From Gonium pectorale (Eukaryota; Chlorophyta; Chlorophyceae; Chlamydomonadales; Volvocaceae), in the NCBI GenBank assembly GCA_001584585.1, contig LSYV01000053.1, positions 41,807 through 105,806 on the forward strand: a DNA stretch of 64,000 bases. Reading direction: 5' to 3'. Below, piece after piece: positions 46,539-58,600 of the stretch; the stretch's first letter is position 1; every line of letters begins with the position of its first letter. Made by a program: the position numbers and the translations under genes. A model generated the notes under the pieces. That model did not search any database, was not told the origin of the DNA, and saw only the letters and a list, made by a program, of their open reading frames with translations.

Positions 46539-47289
46539 CCTGAGCTGGTGAGCGGCTGTGACGACAAAATAAAGTGCGTAGGCGTAGGCGGCGGCGGCTA
46601 TATCTATTTGCTTTGAGTGGGGAGCAGGGGGCTGTGCGCCGCGCGCAGATATGCCGTTGGGACAGTCACGGCGTCCTGAACTGGGTATATATGTATGTGT
46701 GTCTGTGGTGTGTGTTGTCGTGCCGTCTGTGGGCTGCCTAGACTCGGGCTTTTCCCGGATGCCGCACGGCCTCCTGTCAGGTTGTTCGTAACCTCGCGCG
46801 GTCGCCTTTCGGCGCTCGCCGGCCGCAGCGCCCTTGGGTGCGAGTCTCGGTTCGGCCCACAGTCTAGGACCGGCCCAGACCCGCGCACCCCTTCACCCGT
46901 CCGTTACGTAACCTCGTACCCATTCGTAGCGCTGTACTTGACTGCTCTTGGACGGTCCGTTCCCAGTCCGGGCCGGTCCTAGAAGCCCGGGCGCTTTCGC
47001 TCCGGCTGCTCCTACGGGTCCGACCGAGCTGTCAGGGCCCGGCTTGGCGGAGCGCCACGACTGCACGACAGCACGGCAGCCCCCCCAGGGCCTCGGATCC
47101 GCCACCCCGCTCGCGGCCTTCTTATACGGCGCTGCCCGGCACTCTGTCATCATACACCAGAAACCGCCAGCCCTACAACGACCTACATCGCACACAGTCG
47201 GCTTGGCTCACCGCACCCCGGGTCTGTTGCCTCCTCCCTCTCCTTTGTATTCCAGCTTCTGTGTGCTTTCCCCGGCAGTCAGGGCGACC
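46539..47289. promoter_or_regulatory. Divergent promoter region, gene B / gene C
   Basis: The 751 bp separates two divergently transcribed genes with similar architecture. Short TA-rich stretches occur near 46598 and 46686 (TATATATGTATG). A shared control region would fit co-regulation. No defined element was identified. Confidence 0.45.
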
Positions 47290-50200
47290 ATGCGCTCCCA
47301 TTCGACTGGCCCGCGGCGTCTGTGGACCGTGCTGGGCCTCTGCCTTATCGCGCTGACGCACCACCAGGTGCGGCCCGGGGGGGCGGGGGTCATTGGGTCG
47401 GAAGGCGTTGTCAGTAGGCGACGTCGTGGGCCCTTGGGCAACGGGGGACGGGCGCACGGCCCGGAAAGTGGGCATGAGGGCGTCGGGAAGGGCGGAGCTG
47501 TCCCCACCCTCACGCCATCACCCCGGTCAGGGTCAGGCGTGGGCGGAGGTGAAACTACCTGGCGCGGGTTCACGAGCGATCAACGGGCGAAATGGGTGCA
47601 CAGGAGGTGGAGGGCAGCCCTGCGACCCGGGTCGAGGGGCCCGCAGCGTCCGTTGCGTCAGCGGACGGTCGGGGTCGGCTGCGCAACACCTAGTGTGGGA
47701 TGAGTTGCTTGCGGGGACTGGGTTGGCCCCTCTGGCTAGCGTGGGTTCTATCTGCTTGTCACGCCAACGTGCCGCCGCCGCGGTTGCTGCCCACGCACAA
47801 ACGGGGCTGTCGCTTGAGCTGCTCCCGTGGTGTCGTCCCGGCGCCGCATCGCGCATTCCTCGGGTGCTCCCCCGACCCTCCCACGCAGACGTACTCTCCG
47901 CCTTCCCCGCGACACTTTGGTATTTCTTGCTGCGCTTTCGCGCCCCCATCCCCTGCAGGCTGCTGCCCAGGTGACGGCGACTAAACCGCAGGGCGGCGCA
48001 ACCCGCACCACCGCCGGGGGCAACGGCGTGGCGACCAATGAGGCGGCCATGTGGCAGGTATGAGCCAGCACACACAAAGCAACCCTCCCGTGTACACCCC
48101 TCAATCCCCACGAGGGTTTGAGGGAGATCAGAGGACATTTCACCAACGGGCCGCCCGGCGGGCTTAAACCCCAATTCACCCACGCGGCGGCTGCCTCGCA
48201 CCGCAGCCGTCTTTCCCGCCCCGGCTCAGCGCTCGCCGATGCCTCTTCCTGACGCACCCCTCCCCCTCCCACACACGCGCGCAACGCCGACGTCTCTGGG
48301 CCTCCCTCCTCTGCTTGTTCCCCGCAGCAAATGAGCGACAGCCTGGCCAGGGTCCTCACCGACACGTTTGGCAACCGCCCCGCCGTCAGTGAGTGCCAGC
48401 CGACCCACGGGTCGACAGGGGTCGCGGAGAATTACTCCTCCAGAAGGCGCTACGTGAACGGCAGCGCTGCGAGGAATAGCAACTTTCATCAGGGGCGGCG
48501 GCCCACCTCCGGATGGCCGTGCCGTGCCGTGGGAGCCCGCGCCGCCCGCCCCTCCCAAACCCCAGGCGTGCTCCTCGTGTGCCCCAAAGCCGTAAATCCC
48601 CACGCCTTCCCATCCACACCTGCGGCCCATCCCATCCACCCTTACCCGCCCAAATCGCGCACCCGTGCAGATGCCACAAACATGGTGCAGACCGCAAGCG
48701 ACTGGCTGCGCAACCTCGGCGTGCCGGTGAGGCTTTTGCGTGTCCCTGTTGTTGTTCTTGCGCGCTATGAGTCCTGACACGCAGACCCTGCTCTGGGCCC
48801 TGGGGCGTCCAGTGCTAAGGCTTGATGATTGCATCGCGCCGTGACCGGGAAGACCCAATGCAGCCGGCTTGGTCTTCCCGCGAGCCCTGACACGCAGGCC
48901 CCGTGTCCTGCACGGCGCCTTCAGTGCCGCCCGCCCTTCATTGATTGCCAGCCCCCCCCCCCCTGCTTGAGTACCCGACGAACCGGCTTTTGTCGGATTG
49001 GAGCTGGGGTGTAATTTCGGTAGCACATGAGTTACGGCCGACGGACGCACGTGACGCGACGAAGGCGCGACGGCGAGCCGCACCTCGCTGCCCTCAGCCG
49101 CTGTCCCCACACCCCTGCCGCGCGCGGCCGCTGCCGACGCACCACGTGCCTCCGCCCCCGTCCCGGCCCCAACATCGCTAGGTGGCCGGCGGCCAGCAGG
49201 CAATGGGCAACGGCGCCATGGCGGACGCCTTCCGCTCCGCCGTCACCAACTCGCAGCTGGCGGACGCGTTCGAGGAGCTGCGGGCCACCGCGCGGGTGAG
49301 GGCGATGGGGGAGGTGGTGATGCACTGGGGGAGGTGGTGATGCACTGGGGGAGGTGGTGATGCACTGGGGGAGCGCCGGTCTGGTCTGGTCGACGACGAA
49401 TGGGCGCCAGGAAGAGAGCGCGTGGGGACATGTGGGTCTAAGGGTTGGGGCACGGAGCATGCGTGACAGCTGGTGCGGGGGTGGGGTGGGGACGATGCGT
49501 TGGGCCGTCACCGGCTCACGGGGTGTTGGTGCTGTCGGTGAGCTGTAGGCCTCCGATCGGGTGCGGCTGGCCCGTTCAGTCGGACGTTAGGTTGTGGCGC
49601 TGGGTCAGCTCGCTGGGCGAACTGGGCCAGCTGCACCTCGCGGCGCAGCCCCGGCACGGCTCTGCCCTCATTTTCGCCTCCTCCACCGCACCTGCCCCTC
49701 CCGCCCCTCCCTTCCTGCCGGTGCCCCCCCGTTACACAGAGCCTGGGCATGGGCCTGCCGGCCAACTCGCCCGCCCTAGACACCTGGTCCCGCCTGGGCG
49801 AGGCGCTGCGCGGCGGCGCCGGGTCCGGCCCGGTGAGTGGGCGCGCGCGTGCCGCGGGCGATGGCCGACCCACGGGTCGGGGTCGATTTAGGCTGCTGGT
49901 CCCGCTGCCCTCGGCCCCACAGGACTTCACCCCCATGCCCCCTAACCTCCTGATCCACCCTGAGCACATCCCCTCGGCCTACGGCCGGTGCAACGGTGAT
50001 GGCCCATGCGGCCGGCCTCGTCCCCTCTCGTGAAGACGGGACGAATGCCGCTACTGGCGCCCAGCCCGTTGATGTTCACACCCTTCTCCGCAGCCCCCCC
50101 CCTTCGTTCGGAGCGACACCACGCGCCTCTCACCCCATCCAAACCCCTCCCCCCCCATACGCTGCAACTTCCTCCCGCACTCGGCCCCGCAGGACTTCAC

Positions 50201-53200
50201 CGCCGTGCTGCCCGTGCTGATGAACTCCAGCCTCGCGCAGTCGGCCGCGGGCATGGCCCAGGCGTCGGATCCTGTGACCGCCTTCCTCAACCTGCCCGGC
50301 AACATCCGCACCGCGCTGGCCACCCTCTCCAACCTGGGCCTGGACGCCTTCCTGGTGCGCGCCGTACATACCGTGTATGCGGGGCCGTACCCTCCCTCGT
50401 GCACGGTCGTGCCGTACAGTGTCATCCATCGCCGTACGCTTGTGCGCACGAGGTGCACTGCGCCGGCCAGAGCCCCCGACCTGGCCTCTGCTTGCGTGCC
50501 AACCAAGCGGCGGTTGAGACTTTGTGTGTCCGCCTGCGCGATGGAAGCCAAGGGGGTGAGTCCTCACCAGCTAAGTGGGTCGGCTACGCGGTCGGCAAGT
50601 TTGGAGCCGTCTGCGAGTGGACGCCAAGACCGTCGGCCTTGCCCCCGACGCCCATAGCCCTTTACCCTGCGTCCCTCGTCCCGGGACGGCTTCCGGCATA
50701 TGCCTCGCCTCACTCACGTGCCTGGGCTGCAGCCCCTAGACCAACTCTCCTGGCCTCCTCGGCCTTACCCCCTCCGCCTCCCTCCCTCCCATCTTTTCTC
50801 TGCCACCCAGAACGGCCCCGGCGCGCTTATCTCGCTGACGTCCCTGGGCATCGGCCTGGCCGCGGGCATCTGCGGCATCCTGGGCGGCGCCTTCTACATT
50901 GCGGGGTCGTCCGTGCTGCTGGGAGCGGGCGTGGACAGTGAGTGGGGGTGGGCGGGGAAGGGGCATGACGTACCGGGTGCTGGGTAGCCGGGGTGTGGGG
51001 TCAAGACTGAAGCTGGGGGAATAGGGGGTTTGAGTTGAAAATTTAAGCTGGTGGGGATGGGGTTTTCGAGGATAGGTTACCAGGAGGCCCCGCAGCATTA
51101 GCACGGGACGGCACTGGCGCAGGTCATTGCTGTAGACTGCGTGATAGGGGTCGGGAAGACTGGATTGTGTGGTGTGAATGGGTATCGCTGACTATGCCCG
51201 TCCCCATCAGCAGCGCAACGCGCCTCAAGCAGCTGATGCCCAGCCTCTGTGTTCTATGTTCATACCCTGCACTCTCCCTCATCTCCCCTCGCCCTTGGCG
51301 GCGGTCCCTGCATCGACGCGCAGGCCTCGACCCCGAGAAGATCAAGGTGGGGTGGGGTGGGGGCCGTGCGGGGGGCGGAGGGGCAGGGCAGGGGGCCGGT
51401 CGTTGGGTGGGGTAGCGGCAAAGCGCGAGGCAATTCAACCTACTAACTCAACCCACCCGCAACCACCAACCGTCACGTGAAGCGGGGTAGAGATGAGGAC
51501 CATAACCCGCTCCCCCACCCCAATATTCGCAATTCGTCCATGGCCCCCCCGGCTTTGACGGACGTGTAACCTGTAACCTGTAACCTGTAACCAACCGTCA
51601 CACGAACCCCCCAGGAGTACAAGGACAACAAGTACATCCAGGAGTTTAACCAGCTCGCCGCCGAGTCGCAGGCGTGAGTGGCGGGCGCCTGACGGGGCTG
51701 GCGCAGAGCTCGTGGCGGGGATGTTGCACGGGGTGGAGTGGGGGGCGGAGATGCAGAGGGCGTGGAGCACAGCGGGGAAAAGGGGAGGGAAGGGGCGGAG
51801 GCGGGAGCGCCGCGTGTCGGCCGCGCGGCCGCCTCGGGACGTCGGCGTGGGGCGCGGCGCCGAGTTCCTGGCTCGCGGCAGGCGAGACCGCTCTGGGCTC
51901 CGGGGCCACGGTACATGCAGCATGAGGTACAACCTGGGAAACAGCGGCATGCACGGCCGCCGGTGCACCCTTGATCGCATGCTCCCCACCCCTTCCCTTA
52001 CCTTCCCTTCCCTGCGCTGCCCTCCCTACCCCAACCTCGCCTCCCGCAGTACCATCCTGCCGGCTGCGCTCAACCGCCGGAACGTCCAGCTGGTCGACCT
52101 GGCCTCGGAGGTGCGCGAGTGCGCGCCTTAGGGGGTAGAGTTACGCCTCACTGGGAGGAGGAGGGCAAGGTGGTAGTTGACCTCCTGGTGCGCGGTCGGC
52201 AACACTACGGTACCCCGCGTCGCCGCATATGCGGCCATGGCTGATTCCATCCGGGGCAGCCCCAAGCCCCAGACCCCGGCTCAAAGTCCTGGTCCACCTT
52301 GAGCTGTGTGTGCGTGTGCGGCGCTGCTTCCTTGTGCAGCGGCACCACCTAGAAAGGAGGTTCCGGATTCTTACAACCGGCCAACCCGCTCACCTCCCCC
52401 GACCAACCTGAAAAAGGGACCGAAAGGAGTTAATAATAACACCCCATCCCATCCCCCGCCCCCGCTCCCACCCTCCCCGCCCCCGCCCCAACGCTCACCG
52501 CCCGCTCCCCTCAGGTGCTCAGCGTGACCATCGGCTTCGTGGACCGTGCCAACGGCGGCCTGGGCGCCAACCTGCAGGTGGGAAAGGCTACGGGGGGGGG
52601 GTATATGCGAGGTCTGCGCGTTACTGGCGGAAAGGGCAGATGCCGGTGTGTGCCAGCTCCTGTTAGGTGGGCGCGGGATGCGTTGGCGCCAACCTGCAGG
52701 GGCTGTGCGGGGGAGGCGGGAAGAGGCGATGCCGTAGTCTTGGGCGGCACAAGAAGCCATTCTCGGTGTGGGGCAGCTACTGAGTGGGGGAGCTGGGTCC
52801 ATGCCCAGCACTGGGACACGGACATCAACAGGACGTAGGTCAGCCGGGTGACAATCTGGAGATCGTGGCCCGATGAGGCGTTGCGTGGGGTGCGCATTGC
52901 ATTCCCTCCCCCCTCCCGCCGCGAGAGCTCATGCAATGGGACAACGAAACGGGGCAATGATGGCGCCCTGCACCCGCACCTGCCAGCCCGGGCTTGACCC
53001 TCGCGGATGGCGCCGGCGTGGACAGTGGGTTGGGGAAACCCGTTCAACCCTCCTCCCTCTTCATTCACGGATGACACCCCACATCACCTTCTGTTTCCTG
53101 ACGCCAGGGCAACCTGGGCAACCTGGCCGGGAACCTCAACCTCGGCAGCCTGGGCAACCTGGCGGGCCAGGTTGGGGGCGGCCTGGCGGGCAACATCAAC

Positions 53201-53224
53201 CTGCCGGGTGTCAACCTGGGCTGA
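47290..53224 (+). CDS. Secreted/membrane protein of unknown function, gene C
   Basis: Thirteen small exons: 47290-47367, 47959-48057, 48328-48388, 48671-48726, 49182-49295, 49740-49832, 50193-50354, 50811-50937, 51324-51346, 51615-51673, 52050-52110, 52515-52577 and 53108-53224, all in frame, 370 residues. The signal peptide (VLGLCLIALTHHQAAAQ) spans the first junction. Short helical segments follow (MSDSLARVLTDTFGNR, TASDWLRNLG, ADAFRSAVTNSQLADAFEEL). A hydrophobic Gly-rich stretch occupies residues about 225-260 (GIGLAAGICGILGGAFYIAG). After a charged EYKDNKYIQEFNQLAAE segment the tail is Gly/Asn/Leu repeats (GNLGNLAGNLNLGSLGNLAG). The order signal, hydrophobic stretch, charged helix, GNL-rich tail parallels A and B, so distant relationship is possible but unproven. 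The family was not recognised. Exon 7 has a decoy acceptor and exon start upstream near 49921. Confidence 0.82.
47385..47418 (+). repeat. Intron motif, inverted orientation, gene C intron 1
   Basis: Contains CATTGGGTCGGAAGGCGTT close to the 5' splice site. It resembles segments at 58180-58201 and 63003-63034 and the reverse complement of the intron 3'-end motif described at 62781-62844. Confidence 0.5.
49311..49370. repeat. 20-bp minisatellite, three perfect units
   Basis: Three identical head-to-tail 20-bp units lie just after the donor of gene C intron 5. There are no spacers, so this is not a CRISPR-like array. Confidence 0.95.
50035..50089 (+). repeat. Intron 3'-end motif, gene C intron 6
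   Basis: Contains CTACTGGCGCCCAGCCCGTT followed by a T-containing stretch and CCCTTCTCC, ending just before a CCGCAG that could itself act as an acceptor. It matches four copies in the DDT-WHIM gene. Confidence 0.75.
51565..51592 (+). repeat. (TGTAACC)4 tandem repeat in gene C intron 9
   Basis: Four perfect 7-bp units lie within the 268-base intron before exon 10. Each contains TGTAA, the volvocine poly(A) signal, in the sense orientation. Confidence 0.95.
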
Positions 53225-55695
53225 AGCGGAGGCGGAGGCGGAAGCCTTGGAGGGGGGGTGGCCTGAGGCCTCGGCCCTGCTGCCCCGGCTCAAGAGAGTG
53301 GGGTGCCGTGGTTTGTTGGCGCGTGTGTTTGCTGGCCTCGCCGCCGGCGACTGCGACGGCGCGGGCGGCGCGAGGCAGGGTGTCCTCGTTGCTGCGCCTC
53401 GTCGGGCGGCAGAGGGCGGCCACGTGCGCCGGCGTGTCGCCGCTGCTGGGCGCGCGGCTGCCTGGCCGTCCGCGTAGCGCCTCGGCGCGGATCGTTGCGC
53501 CGCAAGCGGGGTGCAAAGTTGGGCGAGGCAGGAAGGGTGGGGGTTCTCCGTCACCCGTTACCTGCGACGTCTGTGTCGATATTTGGCTGAAACGATGCAA
53601 AGTCCTTTGAAGTACTCAATCCTATTTGGGCGCGCCGCGCCGGAGGGCCAGCAGGCTCCCAACTGAACGGACGATCATGCCGGGTCTTTATGCGTTTCGT
53701 GCCGTGCTACCCCTCGTGATCAACCCCAATGCCTGTGGCCGTACGTAATGAAGGGGACATAATACACAAACAACTAGCACGAGGACGCAGTGGTTGCAGG
53801 CTGACGTAGGCAGAGCAAAGGATACATGGCGATGAAGGCCAGGTGGGCGGCGTCGCCATCATGCAGGCGTTGGTACAATCGGCTGGTGCTGCTTTGTACG
53901 GTTTACGGTTTGGCGCCCGGCAGTGCACTGCGGACGCCGACGGTTTCCTGCGCACTCTCTATTGATTGCGTGCCCGTTGTTGTGTGCAGCCTCATTGGTT
54001 TCTCGTTAGTTTTCACGACTGAGGATGTAAATAAACGCGAGGTTGCCCTCCCTCCGTCACTCCCGCCCGCGCCCCCCTCAGCCCACGCCATCCCGCAAAT
54101 CGTGCACACCCACGCTACTACCGCCGCCGCCATCAACACCAGCACATAGCCGACGCACTCATCCCACTTAAAGAGGTGGTTGCAAAGAACCAAAGATCAG
54201 AAAGAGGGAGGTCATCTCTACGGATTTTCATCGCTGAAGGGGTTACGTTTTCAGTGGCGCCATTGGATACAAGGCATGGCGGGTGACAGCAACGAGCAGA
54301 TGGGCCCTTCCATCGCTGACGGACCCGGAGGGGCCAGCGCATGTTGCCAATCCACGTTGCGGGTCAGGTGATGGGGAAGCGCGCTGTGCCAACTGCCAAG
54401 GCACACTCGCCCCGGACTCCAAGGAAGATTGTTGCACAACGCGGTACCAGTACGGTCTCTGGTGGACGGGTGCCCCGCCACCCCAGCATCGCCTTGCCCC
54501 CTGGCATGACCCCGAAGCCCCTGGCAACCTCTCGTGCCTGGCGCCTAGGCTTGGACAAGGACCGCACCCTAGGGAGGCGCTTGCAGTGCACAACAAGGTC
54601 CAGGCACGGAGGTCGCCCCAGCGACGCGGAAAGGGCTGGTCACAGACGGTCCACACAAACGAAAGGGGCCTGTGAGCGCGTGTGTGGGGCAGCAGAGGCG
54701 GTGCCGGGGGGCAGTGTTAGGACATGACGCTTAGCAGACTGGCGCAAGGGTGGGAGAGCACGTGCGGCCTGGCCGAGTGCAGAGACGGCCGACAGGGGGA
54801 GCTCTCCCGCAGGGACAAGACTTCACCAAGCCTGGTGTACGGCGGCAGCGGGGCCTGGACCGCCATTGCTCGAACCACCGAGAGCCCCGGTATGGACTTT
54901 CCTGTCGTGGATCCTCTTCCGACGAAGCAGCGGGGTCTGCCTCAGCTGCAGGCGATCGGGCATCCGGCAGATGCGCCGGTCTGAATCCTGAGCCATCCAG
55001 AGCCTGAACTTCGTCGGGCACGCCCGCAGCGCCCCGGCCTGCGGAAGGGGACGCGTGGCAGTGCTCCTCGCGTGGGTTAGAGCCGCCCCTCGACCCCCCG
55101 GGTCCCTTCTCTCCCCCCTCGCAGGGTTGATGGTTTGAGTCACAGCGCGCACAGATAGGAACGAGCGGAGGCGGTGCCCAGAAACCGTGTTTGACCAAAG
55201 GAAACAGGCGACTGTTCCACATTGCAACTGTACAGAGGAAAGACGCAGGAAACGGGGCAGCTGGGTCTCGGCTGTTAGGTTGGTTGCGGTTGTGGTCAGC
55301 GGTCATAAGTGGCGATGACGGGTAGGGCGAGTGGCCGAGGCCGGCGGCTGAGTACTGTGCAGCGGGTTACAAGCCGAGCGGAGAGCCATGTAGTGCGCTT
55401 TTCTCTTCGCGCCTCGCGAGGAGGATTGTCGTACGGCGTAGTTTGGCGCCGTGGCGCGCGGGCTCGAGCAGTCCTGTAACATAGATTAGGATTGCGGGTA
55501 TACCAGCGTTCAAGCTTCGCATATGGCCTGGTTCGTTCAGGGTGTCCGCAATTTGGCAAGGCGCCAACCGCAGCGGCCCTGAACCCTGGCTCCTCAGAGT
55601 AGCGTTACACGCATCACTGCTTACAAACGTTCCATTCCCGCTAGCCAGCGGCTAGCGGGCGAGGACCGAGTGTTGTTGCCTGCTCGGGGCGCGCG
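53225..55695. other. Intergenic region between gene C and the DDT-WHIM gene
   Basis: The gene C 3' flank and the promoter of the next gene. Frames at 54283-54675 (plus) and 55306-54731 (minus) have no motifs, no splice partners and unusual composition, so they are not called. A transposon remnant cannot be excluded. Confidence 0.45.
54026..54030 (+). terminator. Candidate TGTAA poly(A) signal for gene C
   Basis: First plus-strand TGTAA after the gene C stop at 53224, about 0.8 kb downstream, in an AT-rich context. Confidence 0.4.
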
Positions 55696-58600
55696 ATGGG
55701 GCAAGCAGAGCCCACCGTACCAACCGTGGCTGCACCGGAGGCTGCACCGCCGCAGGCGCCAGCTGCCCACGCGCTCGGCCAGGACGGCTCCGCGCAAACG
55801 CACCCGCAGCGTCTCGATGCGCGAGAGCTAGGCGCCGGCGACGCCGGGGCAGCCGGTCAGGCGCTGGGCAGCGCTCCAGGGCCGATCGGTGACAGCGAGG
55901 GCGGCCACCCACAATCCCACCCAACGAGCAGCTCGGCCGCTGCTCCGGCTGCTGCCGGAGTGCCCCCAGCAGAATCCGACGCAGCGCCTGCCGCTGCGCG
56001 CGCGGCCCCACAGCCCGTCCCCGGCGTGGCGCCGCCTGCGGCGGCGCCCACCCCTGCGGGGCCAGCGGGTGCTGCAGCACCGCCCGGGCGGCCTGGGGAC
56101 GCGCCCCGCGGCGGTAGCGTAGCCAGCGAGGCTGACGGCGCCGGCGATGGCGACGCAATGGAGGAAGACAGCGCCGATGACGAGGACGGCGACGGCGGGG
56201 ACGACGACGGCGAGGGCGAGGGCGATGATGGCGGTGGGGGCGGTGACAGCAGTGATTACAGCCAGGATGCGGGGTACCGTGACGACTCGGGCGACGAGGA
56301 TTACCAGGGCTCGGATGACTCAGACTCGGACTATGACGGCGGCGGCCGGCGCCGCAGCTCCCGCGCCACCGCCAAGGCTGCGGGGGGCTCGGAGCGGCAG
56401 CGCCGCGGCGGCGAAGCCGCCGGCGTGGGCGCCGGCTCTGCGGGCCGCTCGGGGAAGCCCAGACCCAAGTGGGCACAGCCGCTGGTCCGGCCCGAGAACG
56501 AGCGAGTGCGCAGTCTTCGCTCCAGCAGGCCTCCGCCGCCTCCCAAGCCGCCGGCGGCGGCTGTGGCCGCCAAGCAGGGCGGCGGCGGCGGGAAGGCGGG
56601 CGCTAAGGCGGAGCCCAAGGCGCGGCGCAGCGACGGCGGCGCCGCCGGCGGCAGCCGCGGCCGCTCCGCCACTCGCGACGGCGACGACGCCGAGGCCGCG
56701 GCGGGCGGCTCCGCGGCAGCCACGGGGTCCGCGTCCGAGCTGGACAGCGAATCTGGGTCGGATTCTGGATCCGGGGTGGAGGAGGAGGAGGAGGAGCACT
56801 TGGATCCGGCCACGCTCGTTCGGGAGGTTCCGGAGCAGGAGGCCAGGGCGGCGGCGGCGGAAGTTGGCAGCATGTGGGAGGTAGGCCGGGCCCGGGTGGC
56901 GGAATAGTGGCTCACTTGATTGAAAGGCGGGTGGGTTAGCGGGGCTGAGGGGCCGTGCCGCATAATAAGCTGTGGTGGGGGACTGGGTGGGTGTGGGTGC
57001 GAGGAAAGGACACGAGGAAAAGGGGACGAGCGCCTGCTGCAGGCCCCTGGCGCGGGCCTTGCTGGGTGCGGTGGGTTGGGGAGAGGGTACCGCGGGCGCC
57101 GGCCCGGGGGCGGGAGTGGGAGGACCGGCTTTGCGAGGCAACGGAGGCGGGCGCTCCGGAGGCGGGCGCGGCGCGCCTGCCGACACAAGGAGGGGACCGG
57201 GAAGCGGACAGCCGCGCGCGCGGCTTGGGCGCTTGGGAGGCTTGGGCAACTAGCGCTTTGTAAGTTGTGGTTGGCACGTGAGGCCCTCCCTCCTGGACCA
57301 CTCCCCCGTGTGTGCTCCAGCGTCGGCTGCCTGGGAGCTTGAACCCTTCCGTGCTCCCGGGCATTCCCCGCCCTTCCCCGCCATGGGCTGCGTGCCCCCT
57401 ACCACGCGATAATGCTGGTGGATGCCAGCGCGTTGTCGTCAACCCCCCGACCCCAATTGACTTCATTGCACATCGTCTGACGTGTGCTTCTCGTTCTCAG
57501 TCTCGTCGGGAGCAACGCTGGCCTGCCCAAATCCCCACCCCCCGTAATCTCCCTCCCGCCCCTCATCGTCGCGCCGACCCCCGTCTGCCCCGCGCCTGCG
57601 CTCAAACTCTTGGCCTTACACTTCGGCCTTACACCCTGGACCCATTCCCAACGCCGTCCCCACCTCTTCCCATCCACCAGCTCCTTCGCATGCGGATGCC
57701 GGGTGGAACAACGCTTCTATTCCGCTTACCTTCGCTGTCCGCCGCATGGCAGTGGGGGGGCCGGCATATGTGCGCCGGAGAAGCCTGCAGTGACAATGCT
57801 TCCCACCCTCTCTTGCAACCCCACACCTCGGGCCCACTCCAGTTCGCCGCCGTGCTCGAGTTCCTGTCCACCTTCCAGCCCGTGCTCACCGCGCCCGGGG
57901 CCGACGGCGACTGCGGCGCCTCCGTGCTGGCGGCCGTGCTCGGCCCGCCCGGCGGCACCGGCAAGGGCCGCAGCGCGCGGGCTCGCGGCGCCGCCGCGCG
58001 CGGCGCCGGCGCCAGCGCCGGTGGCGATGGCTCCCAGTGGGCCTGGTCTGGTTGCTGGAGCGGGGAGCTGCTTGCTGACGAGCTGGTCCGCAGCGTGGGC
58101 GCCCCGGGCAGCCTGCTTAGCCGCCTGCATCAGGGCTTGCTGCAGGTGGGGGGGGGGGTCGTGGGTTTGGGGTTCAGTGGGCTGGAAGGCGTTCTCACCA
58201 GAGGAGGGCCAGTGGGTCTGGGGGGAAAGTGGGGTCAAGGCGGTGGTGGGGTGAGAGGTTGTTAAGAGGCCGCCGTTGGGGAGGCGGGCGGCGCGGCGGC
58301 GCGGGGGGTGGGGCGTGTGCTGTGTGATGGGGGCGACAGGGTCGGAGGGCATATGCAAACCCTCTGCGCCCCCTTCCCCCTCCCCAGGGCGTCAGCCGCC
58401 GCTCCGGCCGCCTGGAGGAAGCGGACTGGCCCGCCCGGCTGTGCCACCGCATCGCCTCCGAGTACCGGCTGCTGCACCCGGGCCGCCACCCGCGGGACCA
58501 CTACCGCCCGCAGCAGCTGCCGGGGCTTAGGCTGACCACCCAGGTGGGGGGGGCGGGGAGGGGGAAGGCGGGTTACCGATTGGTGGGCGAGCTGAGCGAT

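Noticed and set aside
49311..49370. CRISPR-like array
   Set aside because: The units are directly contiguous without spacers, and the context is a eukaryotic intron.
54820..54890. Possible tRNA (GGTTCGAG-like box on the minus strand near 54868)
   Set aside because: No matching A box or acceptor stem could be folded around it.
54731..55306. Minus-strand 191-codon frame between gene C and the DDT gene
   Set aside because: Cys/Arg/Pro-rich with no motif. The opposite strand is also open.
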